From contig NZ_MAYN01000007.1 of assembly GCF_001691555.1 (NCBI RefSeq), positions 149,968 to 213,967 on the forward strand: DNA of 64,000 nucleotides, read 5' to 3'. Both the position numbers and the translations under genes were made by a program. This stretch comes from Pantoea eucrina (GTDB lineage Bacteria; Pseudomonadota; Gammaproteobacteria; Enterobacterales; Enterobacteriaceae). The notes under the pieces are model-generated. The model searched no databases. It was not told the origin of the DNA and saw only the letters and a program-made list of their open reading frames with translations. Positions 21,596-31,847 of this stretch are shown here, piece by piece. The stretch's first letter is position 1. Each line of letters starts with the position of its first letter.

Positions 21596-22423
21596 TTAGC
21601 CGTTAAATGCTTCCGGATCGGGTCCCAGACGCTGACCCTTATCCAGTTTGGTGATTTCACTGATCTCACTTTTCTCCAGCCGGAAATCAAAGACTTTAAA
21701 GTTCTCTTCAATGCGTGCCGGGGTGACTGATTTCGGGATCACCACCAGGCCGCTGTCCAGATGCCAGCGGATCACAATCTGCGCGGCGCTCTTGCCATAT
21801 TTCTTCGCCAGCGTGCGGATAATCTCCTGATCGAAAACACCTTCGCCACCCTGTGCCAGCGGGCTCCAGGACTCTGTCTGGATCTGATGCAGCGCGTTCC
21901 AGGCGTGCAGCGTACGCTGCTGCAGCATCGGGTGCAGTTCAATCTGATTCACCACCGGCGTCACGCCGGTTTCATCAATCAGGCGTTTCAGATGGGCTTC
22001 ATGAAAGTTACAGACGCCGATGCTTTTGGTCAGGCCCTGCTGCTGCAGCTCAACCATCTTTTTCCATGCCTCAACGTAGTTATCTTTCGCCGGACATGGC
22101 CAGTGCATCAGGTAGAGATCCACGCTATCGAGCTGCAGTTTCTCCAGGCTGGTCTCCATCGCCTGCTGTACATTCTGCTGATCGTCATTCCACAGCTTGG
22201 TGGTCACGAAAATATCGTCGCGCGCTACGGAGGTGTCCTTCAGCGCCCGGCCAATTGCCTCTTCATTTTTATAGGCGGCAGCGGTATCGATAGAGCGATA
22301 ACCCACTTCCAGCGCTTTCAGTACGGCGGTATGCGCCTCTTCCTGACTTGCCTGCCAGACACCGAGGCCAAGCTGCGGCATCATGTTGCCGTCACGCAGT
22401 TTGATAATAGGTTGATCTGTCAT
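21596..22423 (-). CDS. dkgA: 2,5-diketo-D-gluconate reductase A (aldo-keto reductase)
   Basis: DkgA (YqhE) is an NADPH aldo-keto reductase that reduces 2,5-diketo-D-gluconate and also methylglyoxal and other aldehydes. The 275-residue TIM barrel shows the AKR signatures GYRSIDTAAAYKNEEAIG (catalytic Asp and Tyr), LYLMHWP (catalytic His) and the NADPH-site segment VIPKSVTPARIEENF. GGAG lies 5 nt before the ATG. It is divergent from its likely activator yqhC. The alcohol dehydrogenase gene yqhD, which sits between them in E. coli, is missing here. Confidence 0.95.
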   Translation of the reverse strand: MTDQPIIKLRDGNMMPQLGLGVWQASQEEAHTAVLKALEVGYRSIDTAAAYKNEEAIGRALKDTSVARDDIFVTTKLWNDDQQNVQQAMETSLEKLQLDSVDLYLMHWPCPAKDNYVEAWKKMVELQQQGLTKSIGVCNFHEAHLKRLIDETGVTPVVNQIELHPMLQQRTLHAWNALHQIQTESWSPLAQGGEGVFDQEIIRTLAKKYGKSAAQIVIRWHLDSGLVVIPKSVTPARIEENFKVFDFRLEKSEISEITKLDKGQRLGPDPEAFNG

Positions 22424-22616
22424 AGGGGCTCCTTTTTCATTGCGGTCGCTGAATGATCAAACGGTGTGCTTAAGTCTAGACAACAAACGCGCAGTGCGGA
22501 TCGCTCCGCCAGCGCGCTCTCTGACCCTTTTCTGCAAAAATCTTGCCTGATCCTCCAGAGGAGTAGAGCTTTATGCAGCGTTGCGGCACACTGGTTTTTT
22601 TACCCGGAAAGCCGCC

Positions 22617-23537
22617 ATGTCTCATGACGCTCTGTGTCGCCAGCTTGCCCGCCGGGTCGTCGCGCTCATGTGCGACCCGCATAAACCGCACTGTGCGGTG
22701 AAAAATGTCCGGCTTATCTATGCCAGCGAAACGCTGCCGCGTACGCCAATGATGTATCAGCCTGGTATCGTGATCCTGTTTCAGGGACGTAAAACCGGTT
22801 ATCTCGGCAGCACGGTATTTCACTATGACGCCAGTAAATATCTGATGCTGACGGTGCCGCTGCCGGTTGAGTGCGAAACGGAAGCCACCCCCGATGCGCC
22901 GTTGGCGGGTATGTGCCTGAGCGTTGATACCGCCTCGCTGCAGGACCTGCTGCTGGATATCGGTGATGATGAGCAGTTTCAGCCCGCCGTGCAGACCTCG
23001 GGTATCCATTCTGCTTTTCTGAGCGAAGAGATGCTGTGTGCCGCAGAGCGGCTGCTGGATGTGATGAGCCATCCGCGCGATGCGCGCGTGCTTGGGCCGC
23101 AGCTGGTACGGGAAATCCTTTATTATGTGCTGACCGGCCCGATTGGCGGGGCGCTGCTGTCGCTGGTTAACCGGCAGACGCAGTTCAGTCTGATTGCGCG
23201 CGCGCTGCGGCGGATTGAAACGCATTTTGCCGGGAGCCTGAGCGTCGAGACGCTGGCGGCCGAGGTCAACATGAGCGTGTCCGCGTTTCATCATAACTTT
23301 AAAGCAGTAACGCAGACGTCACCGCTGCAGTACCTTAAACGCTATCGTCTGCATCAGGCGCGGCTGATGATGCTGCAGGATAATGTGAAGGCAAGCACAG
23401 CGGCATTGCGCGTCGGGTATGAGAGTCCGTCACAGTTTTCCCGCGAGTTCAAACGGCTGTTTGGCACCACGCCGGGTGAAGAGGTTAACCGTGCGCGTCA
23501 AACAGTGCGGGCGCTGCCGTTTGACGCGGCGTCTTAA
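22617..23537 (+). CDS. yqhC: AraC-family activator YqhC
   Basis: YqhC is an AraC-type regulator that in E. coli responds to aldehydes such as glyoxal and activates yqhD-dkgA. The 306-residue protein has the AraC N-terminal type II domain ([29 protein letters not shown]) and a C-terminal double helix-turn-helix (about 205-300) with [16 protein letters not shown] and [19 protein letters not shown]. The start at 22617 has GGAAA upstream and matches the family better than an upstream TTG. It is divergent from dkgA, and its stop codon directly abuts the yghB stop. Confidence 0.92.
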   Translation: MSHDALCRQLARRVVALMCDPHKPHCAVKNVRLIYASETLPRTPMMYQPGIVILFQGRKTGYLGSTVFHYDASKYLMLTVPLPVECETEATPDAPLAGMCLSVDTASLQDLLLDIGDDEQFQPAVQTSGIHSAFLSEEMLCAAERLLDVMSHPRDARVLGPQLVREILYYVLTGPIGGALLSLVNRQTQFSLIARALRRIETHFAGSLSVETLAAEVNMSVSAFHHNFKAVTQTSPLQYLKRYRLHQARLMMLQDNVKASTAALRVGYESPSQFSREFKRLFGTTPGEEVNRARQTVRALPFDAAS

Positions 23538-24200
23538 TCAGGAGGGTTTCTGGCGGCGTTTTTTCCAGATCACCACAATGCTGCCGGCCAGCCCGGTAAA
23601 CAGCAGCACCAGCGGCAGGATCATCAGAATAGCCATCACCTGATCTTCATGCCGTTTGATAAACGGCACCTGGCTAATGCCGTAGCCCATGGTGACCACA
23701 ATACCGACCCACAATACGCCGCTCAGCCAGTTAAACAGCTGAAAGCGGCTGTTACGCAGCCCGGAGATGCCCGCCATGGTAGGCAGCAGGGTACGGACAA
23801 ACGCCAGGAAACGGCCCACCAGCAGCGCCATCAGTCCGTGGCGGTTAAACAGATGCCAGGCGCGCTGATGGTATTGTGCGGGCAGATGCATCAGCCAGCT
23901 TTTTACCAGCTTTGTATTGCCCAGCCAGCGCCCCTGCAGATAGCTCAGCCAGCAGCCGAGGCTGGCGGCGGTGGTCAGGATCACCATGGTCGGCACAAAG
24001 TCCATGACGCCTTTGGCAATCATTGCGCCCGCCAGCAGCAGCAGACTGTCACCCGGCAGAAACGACGCCGGTAATAAACCATTTTCCAGAAACAGCGTCA
24101 GAAACATCACGCCGTAGACAATCCATACGACATCCGGATTGGCCAGCGCAGCAAAATCCTGATGCCAGAGCGCCTGGACAATCTCATGTAAAACACCCAT
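23538..24200 (-). CDS. yghB: DedA-family inner membrane protein YghB
   Basis: YghB is a DedA-superfamily membrane protein; in E. coli YghB and YqjA are redundantly required for normal division, proton-motive-force balance and drug tolerance. The 220-residue protein has four to five hydrophobic segments and the conserved blocks [33 protein letters not shown] and [18 protein letters not shown], the last containing the essential arginine of the family. The last codon touches the convergent yqhC stop with no gap. metC lies downstream on the other side, as in E. coli. Confidence 0.95.
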   Translation of the reverse strand: MGVLHEIVQALWHQDFAALANPDVVWIVYGVMFLTLFLENGLLPASFLPGDSLLLLAGAMIAKGVMDFVPTMVILTTAASLGCWLSYLQGRWLGNTKLVKSWLMHLPAQYHQRAWHLFNRHGLMALLVGRFLAFVRTLLPTMAGISGLRNSRFQLFNWLSGVLWVGIVVTMGYGISQVPFIKRHEDQVMAILMILPLVLLFTGLAGSIVVIWKKRRQKPS

Positions 24201-24297
24201 CTGCTATCCCGTCGAGTTACAAGGCTTTTATAATAGCCCCCCGCAGCCGCCTGCGCGTTGATCTGACACGGGCGGCTGCCGAGGGTTGAAGGTTGGT

Positions 24298-25488
24298 TTA
24301 ACTTGTTAAGCGGTCAAAACCCGCCTGCAGATCGGCCAGCAGGTCGCTGACGTGCTCCAGACCGATATGCAGACGTATCAGGGTGCCATCAAAGTCGATA
24401 CCGCCTGCCGGACGAATCGCCGCCAGCTCTTCTGGCTGGCTGGCCAGAATCAGGGATTCATAACCGCCCCATGAATAGGCCATGCTGAAATGATGGAAGC
24501 GATCGAGATAATTTGCCAGCTGCTGTGCATTCAGACGCTCATGCAGCACAAATGAAAACAGGCCACTGCTGCCGCTGAAGTCGCGCTGCCAGAAACGGTG
24601 TCCCGGACTCTGCGCCAGCGCCGGATGGTTGACCCGCGCCACTTCAGGCCGGCCACTCAGCCACTCAGCCACCTGCAGCGCACTCTCTTCATGCTGGCGC
24701 AGGCGGGTACCCAGAGTACGCAGGCCGCGGCTCGCCATATAGGCGGTATCCGCATCGACCATCTGCCCCATCAGGTAGGAGTTCTCACGCAGCTGCGGCC
24801 AGCAGCGGGCGTTTGCCACCGCGGTGCCGATCATGGCATCACTGTGGCCAATGATATACTTCGTGCCAGCCTGAATAGAGATATCCACTCCGAACGCCAG
24901 CGCGTTAAACAGCACGCCCGCCGCCCAGGTGTTATCCAGCATGATAATTGCTTCGGGCGCTTTGGCGCGCACGGCCGCCACAATGGCCGGGATATCCTGC
25001 ACTTCCATCGTTACAGACGCCGGCGATTCCAGAAACACCACGCGGGTATTGGGCTGCACCAGTTCACCGATCTCACTGCCGATGCAGTGATCAAACCAGG
25101 TGGTGGTGACCTGCATTTTGGTGAGGATTTTGGTGCAGAAATCCTGCGTGGGTTCGTAAACCGCTCCGCTCATCAGTACGTGATCGCCCGTTTCAACAAA
25201 CGCCAGAATGGCGTTGGCAACGGCGGCTGCGCCGCAGGGATAGAGTGCACAGCCCGCGCCCCCTTCCAGTTCGGTCATGGCATCCTGCAGCGAAAAGTGC
25301 GTGAGCGTGCCGCGACGGCCATAAAAGAGTTCGCCTTCGGCACGCCCGGCGGTGGCGCGTTGTTTATCCGCGACGGTGTCAAAAACCAGGGATGAGGCGC
25401 GCTGTATAACGCTGTTCACCGCGCCCTGCGTATAACGTTTATTACGTCCTGCGCTCACCAGCGCGGTATCCAGTTTTTTCGTAGCCAT
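24298..25488 (-). CDS. metC: Cystathionine beta-lyase
   Basis: MetC cleaves cystathionine to homocysteine, pyruvate and ammonia in methionine synthesis. The 396-residue PLP enzyme of the Cys/Met-metabolism family shows [13 protein letters not shown], the PLP-lysine in [10 protein letters not shown] (about residue 210) and [12 protein letters not shown] near the C-terminus. The ATG at 25488 is preferred; a GTG one codon upstream is also possible. It is divergent from exbB, and the shared gap contains a Fur-like box placed close to exbB. Confidence 0.97.
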   Translation of the reverse strand: MATKKLDTALVSAGRNKRYTQGAVNSVIQRASSLVFDTVADKQRATAGRAEGELFYGRRGTLTHFSLQDAMTELEGGAGCALYPCGAAAVANAILAFVETGDHVLMSGAVYEPTQDFCTKILTKMQVTTTWFDHCIGSEIGELVQPNTRVVFLESPASVTMEVQDIPAIVAAVRAKAPEAIIMLDNTWAAGVLFNALAFGVDISIQAGTKYIIGHSDAMIGTAVANARCWPQLRENSYLMGQMVDADTAYMASRGLRTLGTRLRQHEESALQVAEWLSGRPEVARVNHPALAQSPGHRFWQRDFSGSSGLFSFVLHERLNAQQLANYLDRFHHFSMAYSWGGYESLILASQPEELAAIRPAGGIDFDGTLIRLHIGLEHVSDLLADLQAGFDRLTS

Positions 25489-25633
25489 CACTGCCTGTCC
25501 TGACCCATCTTACAAAGCGTTCACGTTACCACGAATCAGGGGCCGGGGTTGAGCCTGTTTACCGATTATCAGAGTCGCGCCAGCCCGGCGGCCGCGGCAC
25601 AAGAACAGCAGGAGGACGCTTTGTAAATAGTAA

Positions 25634-25673
25634 TGAGAACGACTATCACTTAGATCCTTTTTTTTGCTATGAT
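25634..25673 (+). promoter_or_regulatory. exbB promoter region with Fur-like box
   Basis: Positions 25634-25648 (TGAGAACGACTATCA) match the Fur 7-1-7 consensus at 11 of 14 positions. A -10-like TATGAT lies at 25668-25673, so the box would cover the -35 region. Iron control of exbBD by Fur is established in E. coli. Confidence 0.65.
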
Positions 25674-25718
25674 CGTCTCTTCAGTCGTGAACTCTACAAC
25701 AGAATCTGGAGATGCAGC

Positions 25719-26465
25719 GTGGTAGCCAGTGATTTAATGCAGACAGACCTCTCCGTCTGGGGGATGTACCAGCATGCCGACATCGTGGTGAAAATTGTCA
25801 TGATTGGCCTGTTACTGGCATCCGTCGTAACCTGGGCTATCTTTTTTGGCAAATATGCTGAACTGAGCGCCGCGAAACGTCGTCTGAAAAAAGAGCATCA
25901 GGCGCTGGGCGAAGCACGCTCACTGGCTGACGCTTACCGTACAGCAGAGGCCTTTAAAGCCAGCAGCCACAGCGCCCTGCTGCTGGCCGATGCGCGCGAG
26001 GAGCTGGCGCTGTCGGCCGGTACGGAAGATCTGGCGGGTATTAAAGAGCGCACCAGCTTTCGCCTTGAGCGTCGCGTGGGGGCCTTCAGCCGTCATGCCG
26101 GGCGCGGCAACGGTTTTCTGGCAACCATTGGTTCTGTGGCGCCTTTTATCGGCCTGTTCGGCACCGTCTGGGGCATCATGAACAGCTTTATCGGCATCGC
26201 TAAAACGCAGACCACCAACCTTGCCGTGGTCGCACCCGGTATCGCCGAAGCGCTGCTGGCGACTGCGGTTGGCCTGGTTGCCGCTATTCCTGCCGTGGTC
26301 ATCTACAACGTCTTTGCGCGCATGATTGCCAATTACAAAGCGTCGCTGGGGGATGTCGCGGCCCAGGTGCTGCTGCTGCAGAGTCGCGATCTGGATCTCG
26401 GTACGGCGCACGTCGCAGCGGAAACCAGCCGTCCGGCCGCGGCGCATAAGCTGCGCGCAGGGTAA
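25719..26465 (+). CDS. exbB: TonB-system proton-motor protein ExbB
   Basis: ExbB is the pentameric inner-membrane scaffold that, with ExbD, converts proton motive force into TonB work at outer-membrane receptors. The 248-residue protein has three transmembrane segments (about 20-40, 140-160 and 180-200) and the signatures IKERTSFRLERRVGA and GNGFLATIGSVAPFIGLFGTV. The start is GTG, with GGAG 8 nt upstream, and aligns with the E. coli N-terminus (LMQTDLSVWGMYQHAD). It is followed after 5 bp by exbD. Regulation is likely by Fur. Confidence 0.96.
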   Translation: MVASDLMQTDLSVWGMYQHADIVVKIVMIGLLLASVVTWAIFFGKYAELSAAKRRLKKEHQALGEARSLADAYRTAEAFKASSHSALLLADAREELALSAGTEDLAGIKERTSFRLERRVGAFSRHAGRGNGFLATIGSVAPFIGLFGTVWGIMNSFIGIAKTQTTNLAVVAPGIAEALLATAVGLVAAIPAVVIYNVFARMIANYKASLGDVAAQVLLLQSRDLDLGTAHVAAETSRPAAAHKLRAG

Positions 26466-26470
26466 CGATT

Positions 26471-26893
26471 ATGGCGATGCGTTTAAACGACGATGCCGCT
26501 GGCGACAGCGAAATGCATGAGATCAACGTTACGCCGTTTATCGACGTTATGCTGGTGCTGCTGATTATCTTTATGGTGGCGGCACCGCTGGCAACGGTGG
26601 ATGTGCGCGTTAATCTGCCAGCGTCCACCAGCGCACCACAGCCCCGCCCGGATAAGCCGGTTTACCTTTCAATTAAAGCGGATAAGCAGATCTATATCGG
26701 CAATGATGCGGTGACCAAAGAGACGCTGGTGAAGGCGCTGACTACGCAGACTGCGGGAGATAAGCAGACGACTATTTTCTTCCAGGCCGATAAGTCAGTG
26801 GATTATGAAACACTGATGGCGGTTATGGACCAGCTGCGTGAGGCAGGCTATCTGAAGATTGGCCTGATGGGAATGGAAGCCGCCAGCAAATAG
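26471..26893 (+). CDS. exbD: TonB-system energiser ExbD
   Basis: ExbD is a single-pass inner-membrane protein that pairs with ExbB. The 140-residue protein has a short cytosolic tail, one transmembrane helix (about 22-42) containing the proton-relay aspartate D25 in TPFIDVMLVLL, and a periplasmic domain. It is in operon with exbB and is followed by a clear intrinsic terminator. Confidence 0.96.
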   Translation: MAMRLNDDAAGDSEMHEINVTPFIDVMLVLLIIFMVAAPLATVDVRVNLPASTSAPQPRPDKPVYLSIKADKQIYIGNDAVTKETLVKALTTQTAGDKQTTIFFQADKSVDYETLMAVMDQLREAGYLKIGLMGMEAASK

Positions 26894-26913
26894 CCACGCT
26901 GTTCCTGCAGAAG

Positions 26914-26941
26914 AAAGCCGCTGATAACAGCGGCTTTTTTT
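26914..26941 (+). terminator. Intrinsic terminator of exbB-exbD
   Basis: An 8-bp stem (agccgctg / cagcggct) with an ataa loop is followed by a run of T, 20 bp after the exbD stop. Confidence 0.9.
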
Positions 26942-27025
26942 GTATGTACTTCTCCACAGGGCAGCTGTCAGAACAACGCCGTATTGTTAATTTCCTGTTA
27001 CCTTTTGTCAGTCTTTGTAAAGCGC

Positions 27026-27047
27026 AAGGGTGATTAAGATCACATTT
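27026..27047 (+). promoter_or_regulatory. CRP-like site upstream of the citrate-type symporter
   Basis: The core GGTGA-TTAAGA-TCACA matches TGTGA-N6-TCACA at 9 of 10 positions. Read on the other strand the flanks continue the consensus (aaaTGTGATCT). It lies about 50-70 bp before the start codon at 27096, suggesting catabolite control. Confidence 0.6.
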
Positions 27048-27095
27048 ATTCCTGGCTGAGCAGGCTACAACGGGTAAAAAACCAGGAAGGACAGT

Positions 27096-28418
27096 ATGAG
27101 CAGCCAGTCATCTTTACAAAAACCTGCGCGCAGCGGGGCGAAAACCATCTTTAGCGTTACCAGCGGTAACTTCCTTGAGATGTATGATTTTATGGTCTTT
27201 GGCTACTACGCCACCGCCATCGCTAAAACCTTTTTCCCTGGCGACGATCCCTTTGCCTCGCTGATGCTGACGCTGATGACTTTTGGCGCCGGCTTTCTTA
27301 TGCGCCCGCTGGGCGCGATCGTGCTGGGTGCTTATATCGATCATCACGGCCGGCGGAAAGGCCTGCTGCTGACGCTGGGGCTGATGGCGATCGGCACGCT
27401 GACAATTGCGCTGGTACCGGGTTACGCCACGCTTGGCGCAGCGGCACCGATTTTGATCCTGATCGGACGTCTGCTGCAGGGCTTTTCCGCAGGCGTAGAA
27501 CTCGGCGGCGTCTCGGTTTACCTCGCAGAAGCGGCGCCCGAAGGACGTAAGGGGTTCTGGGTCAGCTGGCAGTCAGGAAGTCAGCAGGTCGCGGTGATTT
27601 TCGCCGCGCTGCTGGGACTCGCTCTGAACCACCTGCTGGCGAAAGAAGCCGTCACTGAATGGGGCTGGCGTATTCCGTTTGTGGTGGGCTGTATGATTGT
27701 GCCGTTTCTGTTCTGGATCCGCCGCATGCTGGAAGAGACCGAAGCGTTCAGCCAGCGCAAAACGCATCCCACCATGCGTCAGATTGTGCGGTCTGTCGGA
27801 CAGAACTGGGCGCTGGTGCTGGCGGGCATGCTGATGGTGGTCACCACTACCGTTATGTTCTATATGATCACCGCTTTCACGCCGACCTTTGGCAAAACAG
27901 TGCTGATGATGAGCGATAAACAGAGCTTCCTGGTCACGCTGTTTGTCGGTCTATCCAATCTGTTCTGGCTGCCGGTGATGGGATCGGTTTCCGATCGGGT
28001 CGGCCGGCGGCCGCTGCTGATTATCTTTACCGTGCTGATGATCCTGACGGCCTGGCCGGTGCTGCACTGGCTGACCGGTTCCGCAAGCTTTGCACATCTG
28101 GTCGAAGCGGAGCTGTGGCTCTCTTTTCTCTATGCCAGCTACAACGGCGCTATGGTGGTTTACCTGGCGGAGATTATGCCGGCAGAGGTGCGCGCGTCCG
28201 GCTTTTCACTGGCCTACAGCCTCGCTACTGCGCTGTTTGGCGGCTTTACGCCAGCCATCTCCAGCTACCTTATTCATGCCACCGGCGATAAAGCGATGCC
28301 CGGCGTCTGGCTCTCTTTTGCTGCCGTCTGCGGGCTGGCAGGCACGCTGCTGATTGGCCGGATGGTCAGACAGTACCAGCAGCGCCACGCGGTAACACCC
28401 GCCAGCGCCTCACTCTGA
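27096..28418 (+). CDS. MFS citrate/tricarballylate-type proton symporter
   Basis: A 440-residue major-facilitator transporter of the metabolite:H+ symporter family. It resembles CitA and TcuC, which carry citrate or tricarballylate. Twelve hydrophobic segments are visible. Diagnostic blocks are the N-terminal [23 protein letters not shown], the A-motif-like [34 protein letters not shown] and the second-half [12 protein letters not shown]. The start has AGGAAGGA upstream. It stands alone between the exbBD terminator and its own terminator; a CRP-like site precedes it. The substrate is inferred from family resemblance, since no citrate-catabolic gene adjoins it. Confidence 0.85.
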   Translation: MSSQSSLQKPARSGAKTIFSVTSGNFLEMYDFMVFGYYATAIAKTFFPGDDPFASLMLTLMTFGAGFLMRPLGAIVLGAYIDHHGRRKGLLLTLGLMAIGTLTIALVPGYATLGAAAPILILIGRLLQGFSAGVELGGVSVYLAEAAPEGRKGFWVSWQSGSQQVAVIFAALLGLALNHLLAKEAVTEWGWRIPFVVGCMIVPFLFWIRRMLEETEAFSQRKTHPTMRQIVRSVGQNWALVLAGMLMVVTTTVMFYMITAFTPTFGKTVLMMSDKQSFLVTLFVGLSNLFWLPVMGSVSDRVGRRPLLIIFTVLMILTAWPVLHWLTGSASFAHLVEAELWLSFLYASYNGAMVVYLAEIMPAEVRASGFSLAYSLATALFGGFTPAISSYLIHATGDKAMPGVWLSFAAVCGLAGTLLIGRMVRQYQQRHAVTPASASL

Positions 28419-28425
28419 CGCTTTT

Positions 28426-28454
28426 CCGGCCGCATCCTGCGGCCGGCTCTTTTT
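28426..28454 (+). terminator. Intrinsic terminator of the MFS symporter gene
   Basis: A 9-bp GC stem (ccggccgca-tcc-tgcggccgg) is followed by ctcttttt. It also separates this gene from the convergent pilus operon. Confidence 0.85.
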
Positions 28455-28458
28455 CCCG

Positions 28459-29421
28459 CTAAAACGCCACGTCCACGATCACATTATCCGTGTAGTTTCC
28501 GGCCGCCGGCGTCGCCTGCGTCGTCAGTATCCGGGCCGTATAGGTAAAGTTGCGCGTTACCGTATCGGGATTAAGCGAGGTTGAGGTGCTGCTGCTCCAG
28601 CGATCGCTGCCGGATGGCCCCCAGCGGGAGGTCGTGGTTGTCCCTTTATAAATGTCATAGGCCAGCCGGCTGGCACCGTTTGCCATCTGCCGCGCGCTGC
28701 CGCTGAAATTATTGCCGTTGCTCAGGCCGACGCTATAGGTGCTCTCTTTAGAGCAGACCACGCTGATGGTCTGCTGAACAGCAGAGAAGCTGCCCGCCAG
28801 CGGCGCGCTGCCAAAGTTGAGGTTGGGCGCAGTAATGGTGGTGCAGTCGTTAGTGGCCACCAGGGTCAGAGTCAGCGGCAGGGCGGTGCCGCTGCTGCTC
28901 TGTACGGTTCCGACACAGGCTCCCGCCACGTTTAGCCCGGTACAAATGCTGTAGCTGACCGTCAGCGTCAGGGTGGTGGTGTACGTGCCTGCCGCGATAA
29001 CCTGTCCCGGAACGGTGCGAAAATAGAGCGGAATAGTAAAGTTAAGGCTGTTGCCCAGCGTCAGCAGCGCCGAGGCGTTCCAGCGGTAGCTGTTGCCCTG
29101 ACGCAGTTCGGTGGCGCAGGCGCTGTCGATACAGAGCTGGATCGGGACATTGTCGCTGCCGCCGGCGCTCGCTTTCAGCGTGGCGCGGGTGCCGTTCAGA
29201 TAGCTGGCAGTGGTAAACGCATAGGTAATGTAGTCGTTGCCCAGCAGGTTAAGCGTGGCGGAGCCGCAGTTGACATTTGTATTAGTGGACGTGGGGATAA
29301 CCTGTGATTGCACAGAAAAGGTGGTCTGGCTGCCAAAGCTGGCCGGCGAAGCGGAGAGCGGGCAGAGCGCATAGCTGACGCCAGGCAGCAGCAGCGACAG
29401 CATCAACAATAACTTTATCAT
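28459..29421 (-). CDS. Csu-type pilus tip subunit (spore coat U domains)
   Basis: Last gene of the pilus operon, in the position of CsuE, the two-domain tip adhesin of archaic chaperone-usher pili. The 320-residue protein has a signal peptide (MIKLLLMLSLLLPGVSYA) and two tandem spore-coat-U/SCPU domains, each with paired cysteines. Examples are LCPLSAS at the start, CIDSACATEL in the first domain and NDCTTI plus VVCSKEST in the second, which ends in the donor-strand-like NYTDNVIVDVAF. The ATG overlaps the usher stop (ATGA), so translation is coupled. Tip function is inferred from operon order. Confidence 0.85.
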   Translation of the reverse strand: MIKLLLMLSLLLPGVSYALCPLSASPASFGSQTTFSVQSQVIPTSTNTNVNCGSATLNLLGNDYITYAFTTASYLNGTRATLKASAGGSDNVPIQLCIDSACATELRQGNSYRWNASALLTLGNSLNFTIPLYFRTVPGQVIAAGTYTTTLTLTVSYSICTGLNVAGACVGTVQSSSGTALPLTLTLVATNDCTTITAPNLNFGSAPLAGSFSAVQQTISVVCSKESTYSVGLSNGNNFSGSARQMANGASRLAYDIYKGTTTTSRWGPSGSDRWSSSTSTSLNPDTVTRNFTYTARILTTQATPAAGNYTDNVIVDVAF

Positions 29422-31847
29422 GGGCGTACTCCTGCTGAGGGCGTCTGAGCCAGCGCACCGTCGCCCGCCTGCGGGGCGGGTAGCGCGCAGATCAGCGGGC
29501 CATAGGTTTTCAGCGCTTCCGGTTCGCCGCGCGCAACGCTGAATGTGGTTTCGCACCGCCGGCCATCGGGCGTGACAACCTGCAGCGTATTGCGGGCCTG
29601 CAAGTTCTCCAGCCAGACGATGCCATCCCAGCCCACATAACTGCTCTCCTTCCCTGCGCGTAATACCTGGCTGGCAAGTGGCAGCGGCTGGCCGCGTGTG
29701 TCCTGCAAAATAACGCTGGCAGCGCGCAGCGGCTCAACCGGAAAATCGAGCAGAAAACCGCTTTTACGCTTCACGGCAATGCGCTGCTCAACCCGGGACG
29801 CGGCCACACTGGCAGGCAGATCCAGCGTATCGATATCATATTTTGCACCGTAGTAGCTGCTGACCGCAGGTACCAGCAGATAGCCCTGGCCGTCGGTTTT
29901 CCCCATCGCCTGGTTCTCATAGCGTACGGTCACGCCGGGATAGCGGGTTTTCACCAGCACAAAGGCATCGTTGATATCATTAGCAGCAAAGAGGCGGTTA
30001 TCCATCAGCACCAGCGCACCGGAGAGATCCGCCCATTGCGTGGTGTTGTCATCATCGCCCCAGAAGCCTGCTGACGTATCAATCCGGTTATTGCGATAGC
30101 GCAGGCTGCCCTGACGGTAATCGCCGCTGTCGCCCCCCTGACGCGCCCAGGAGGCGTCCCAGGCGATACCGCCATCGGTTGGCATCGCGCGTGAGGCATA
30201 CAGCCGCTGGTTGCTGCGTCCCTGGCGATCGCGCTCCACGCTGACTGATGCGCTGCTCTGCTCGCCAAACGGGATCACCAGTGAAATCGCCCCGTCCCAG
30301 CTACCGAGATCGCGATCGCGGCTGGCAGAAATATAGAGACTGCTGTTGCCCCACAGGTTTTTGCTCCAGGTCAGGTTCCACAGGCGCGTCCGCTCACCGT
30401 AGCCGCCATTGATATCGAGATAAGCGAGTCCCAGGCTGCCGTAGTCGCTGAGCGAAAGGCTTGCCGTATACTGTGCGCTGCGGCGCGCAAGTGAATAGCG
30501 ACTGTCAGCGCTTTCACTGCGGCTGCCGACCAGCGCCAGATTACTGAAAGTTGTATCGCGCAGAATATGCTGAGTGCCGAGACTGAACCAGCTGTTGTTA
30601 TACTGATATCCCCAGCTGTACTGCGTGCCGCCCTGGCCCTGCGCGTTGCTCTGCGCCACTGCCGCGTTGATCACGCCCAGGCTTCCTGCTTTCAGCAGGC
30701 CACCCGCGCCACCCATGACAACCTCATTACTGCCCTCGGCGTGCGACTCCAGCGTCAGCCAGTCGCTGAGACCGTAGCGATAGGAGCCACTCGCCGCGGC
30801 AGCACCGTAGTCAGCGCTTTTCACACCATAATTTTGCCGGACAGCTCCGGCGGAAAAGGCGTAATCAGCCAGACCGCGTTTGAGCAGGCTGGCCGACACG
30901 TAAAAGGGCAGTGTCGTGGTAACCTGGCGTCCCAGCGCATCGGTGGTGGTGATCACCGCATCCCCGGCACCATTGACAAACGGCACGTTGGTCAGCGACC
31001 ACGGACCGGGCTGCACTGCTGTTTGCGCACTGCGATAACCGTTGATAAACAGATCGACCGAGGAGGGCACCGCCGCCTGGCCGCTGAAGGCGGGCAGCGG
31101 ATAGGTTACTAAATCGGGACGCACGCTGAAGTCGCGTGCTATCTGAATCCCGCCCAGCCGCACGCTGTTGCTCCAGCTCAGGGCGTCAGTAATAACATCG
31201 CCCAACCGCCAGCTGATCGCTGCGTCTTCATTCTCGTTACTGAACCAGGTGTCGTAACGCAGATAGCCTTCCTGCTGGCCGCTGAGCGATCCATTCAGCT
31301 GCTGCGTATAGACGCCGTTAGAGGAGAACTGTCCCGCCGGGCCGAACAGCCGCAACTCATTCCATGAGGAGAGGCGTGAGCCGGCACGGGCAGTGTGGGT
31401 CAGATAAAAGTCGTAATTCAGCAGCGCTCCGTTGCTGGCACGTCCCGGAAAACGGGGACGCTGCTCAGACTGCCCGAGCCGCTGCGCCGGCAGCCAGTCC
31501 GGCGGCACCGTCAGCAGCAGCCGCTGCCGGGTTTCATCATAGGTGACATCAGCGCCGGGCAGCTGACGGAGATCGACCCGCTCATCCGGCAGCTTTTCTG
31601 CCGCCACACCTGCCTGCAGCAAATCGCTGCGGCGCAGCCAGAAATGATCCTGCTGATGTTCCACGGCGACAATATCACCCCGCGCACGCTGATTGATAAT
31701 CAGCTCCAGCATCAGCTGCTGTCCCTGTGCGCTGCTCTCCAGCGCGGGCGGGGGCGGCAGCGCAGACCAGCTCTCTGCACGCCCGGTCGCTGGCAGGATA
31801 ATCAGTACGCTGCTCAGCAGCAGATAACGCGAGGGCGCAGGCGTCAT
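29418..31847 (-). CDS. Csu-type fimbrial outer-membrane usher
   Basis: Outer-membrane usher, 809 residues, that gates pilus subunit export. A signal peptide ends near GRA-ES. The N-terminal chaperone-binding domain, the 24-strand barrel region with a plug, and C-terminal domains follow, with typical usher segments LNYDFYLTHT, SVDLFINGYR, VNGAGDAVITTTDALGR and the late RYENQAMGKTDGQGYLLVP. It matches the CsuD/FimD-like length for archaic systems. The start shares one base with the chaperone stop (TGATG), and the stop overlaps the tip gene. Confidence 0.93.
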   Translation of the reverse strand: MTPAPSRYLLLSSVLIILPATGRAESWSALPPPPALESSAQGQQLMLELIINQRARGDIVAVEHQQDHFWLRRSDLLQAGVAAEKLPDERVDLRQLPGADVTYDETRQRLLLTVPPDWLPAQRLGQSEQRPRFPGRASNGALLNYDFYLTHTARAGSRLSSWNELRLFGPAGQFSSNGVYTQQLNGSLSGQQEGYLRYDTWFSNENEDAAISWRLGDVITDALSWSNSVRLGGIQIARDFSVRPDLVTYPLPAFSGQAAVPSSVDLFINGYRSAQTAVQPGPWSLTNVPFVNGAGDAVITTTDALGRQVTTTLPFYVSASLLKRGLADYAFSAGAVRQNYGVKSADYGAAAASGSYRYGLSDWLTLESHAEGSNEVVMGGAGGLLKAGSLGVINAAVAQSNAQGQGGTQYSWGYQYNNSWFSLGTQHILRDTTFSNLALVGSRSESADSRYSLARRSAQYTASLSLSDYGSLGLAYLDINGGYGERTRLWNLTWSKNLWGNSSLYISASRDRDLGSWDGAISLVIPFGEQSSASVSVERDRQGRSNQRLYASRAMPTDGGIAWDASWARQGGDSGDYRQGSLRYRNNRIDTSAGFWGDDDNTTQWADLSGALVLMDNRLFAANDINDAFVLVKTRYPGVTVRYENQAMGKTDGQGYLLVPAVSSYYGAKYDIDTLDLPASVAASRVEQRIAVKRKSGFLLDFPVEPLRAASVILQDTRGQPLPLASQVLRAGKESSYVGWDGIVWLENLQARNTLQVVTPDGRRCETTFSVARGEPEALKTYGPLICALPAPQAGDGALAQTPSAGVRP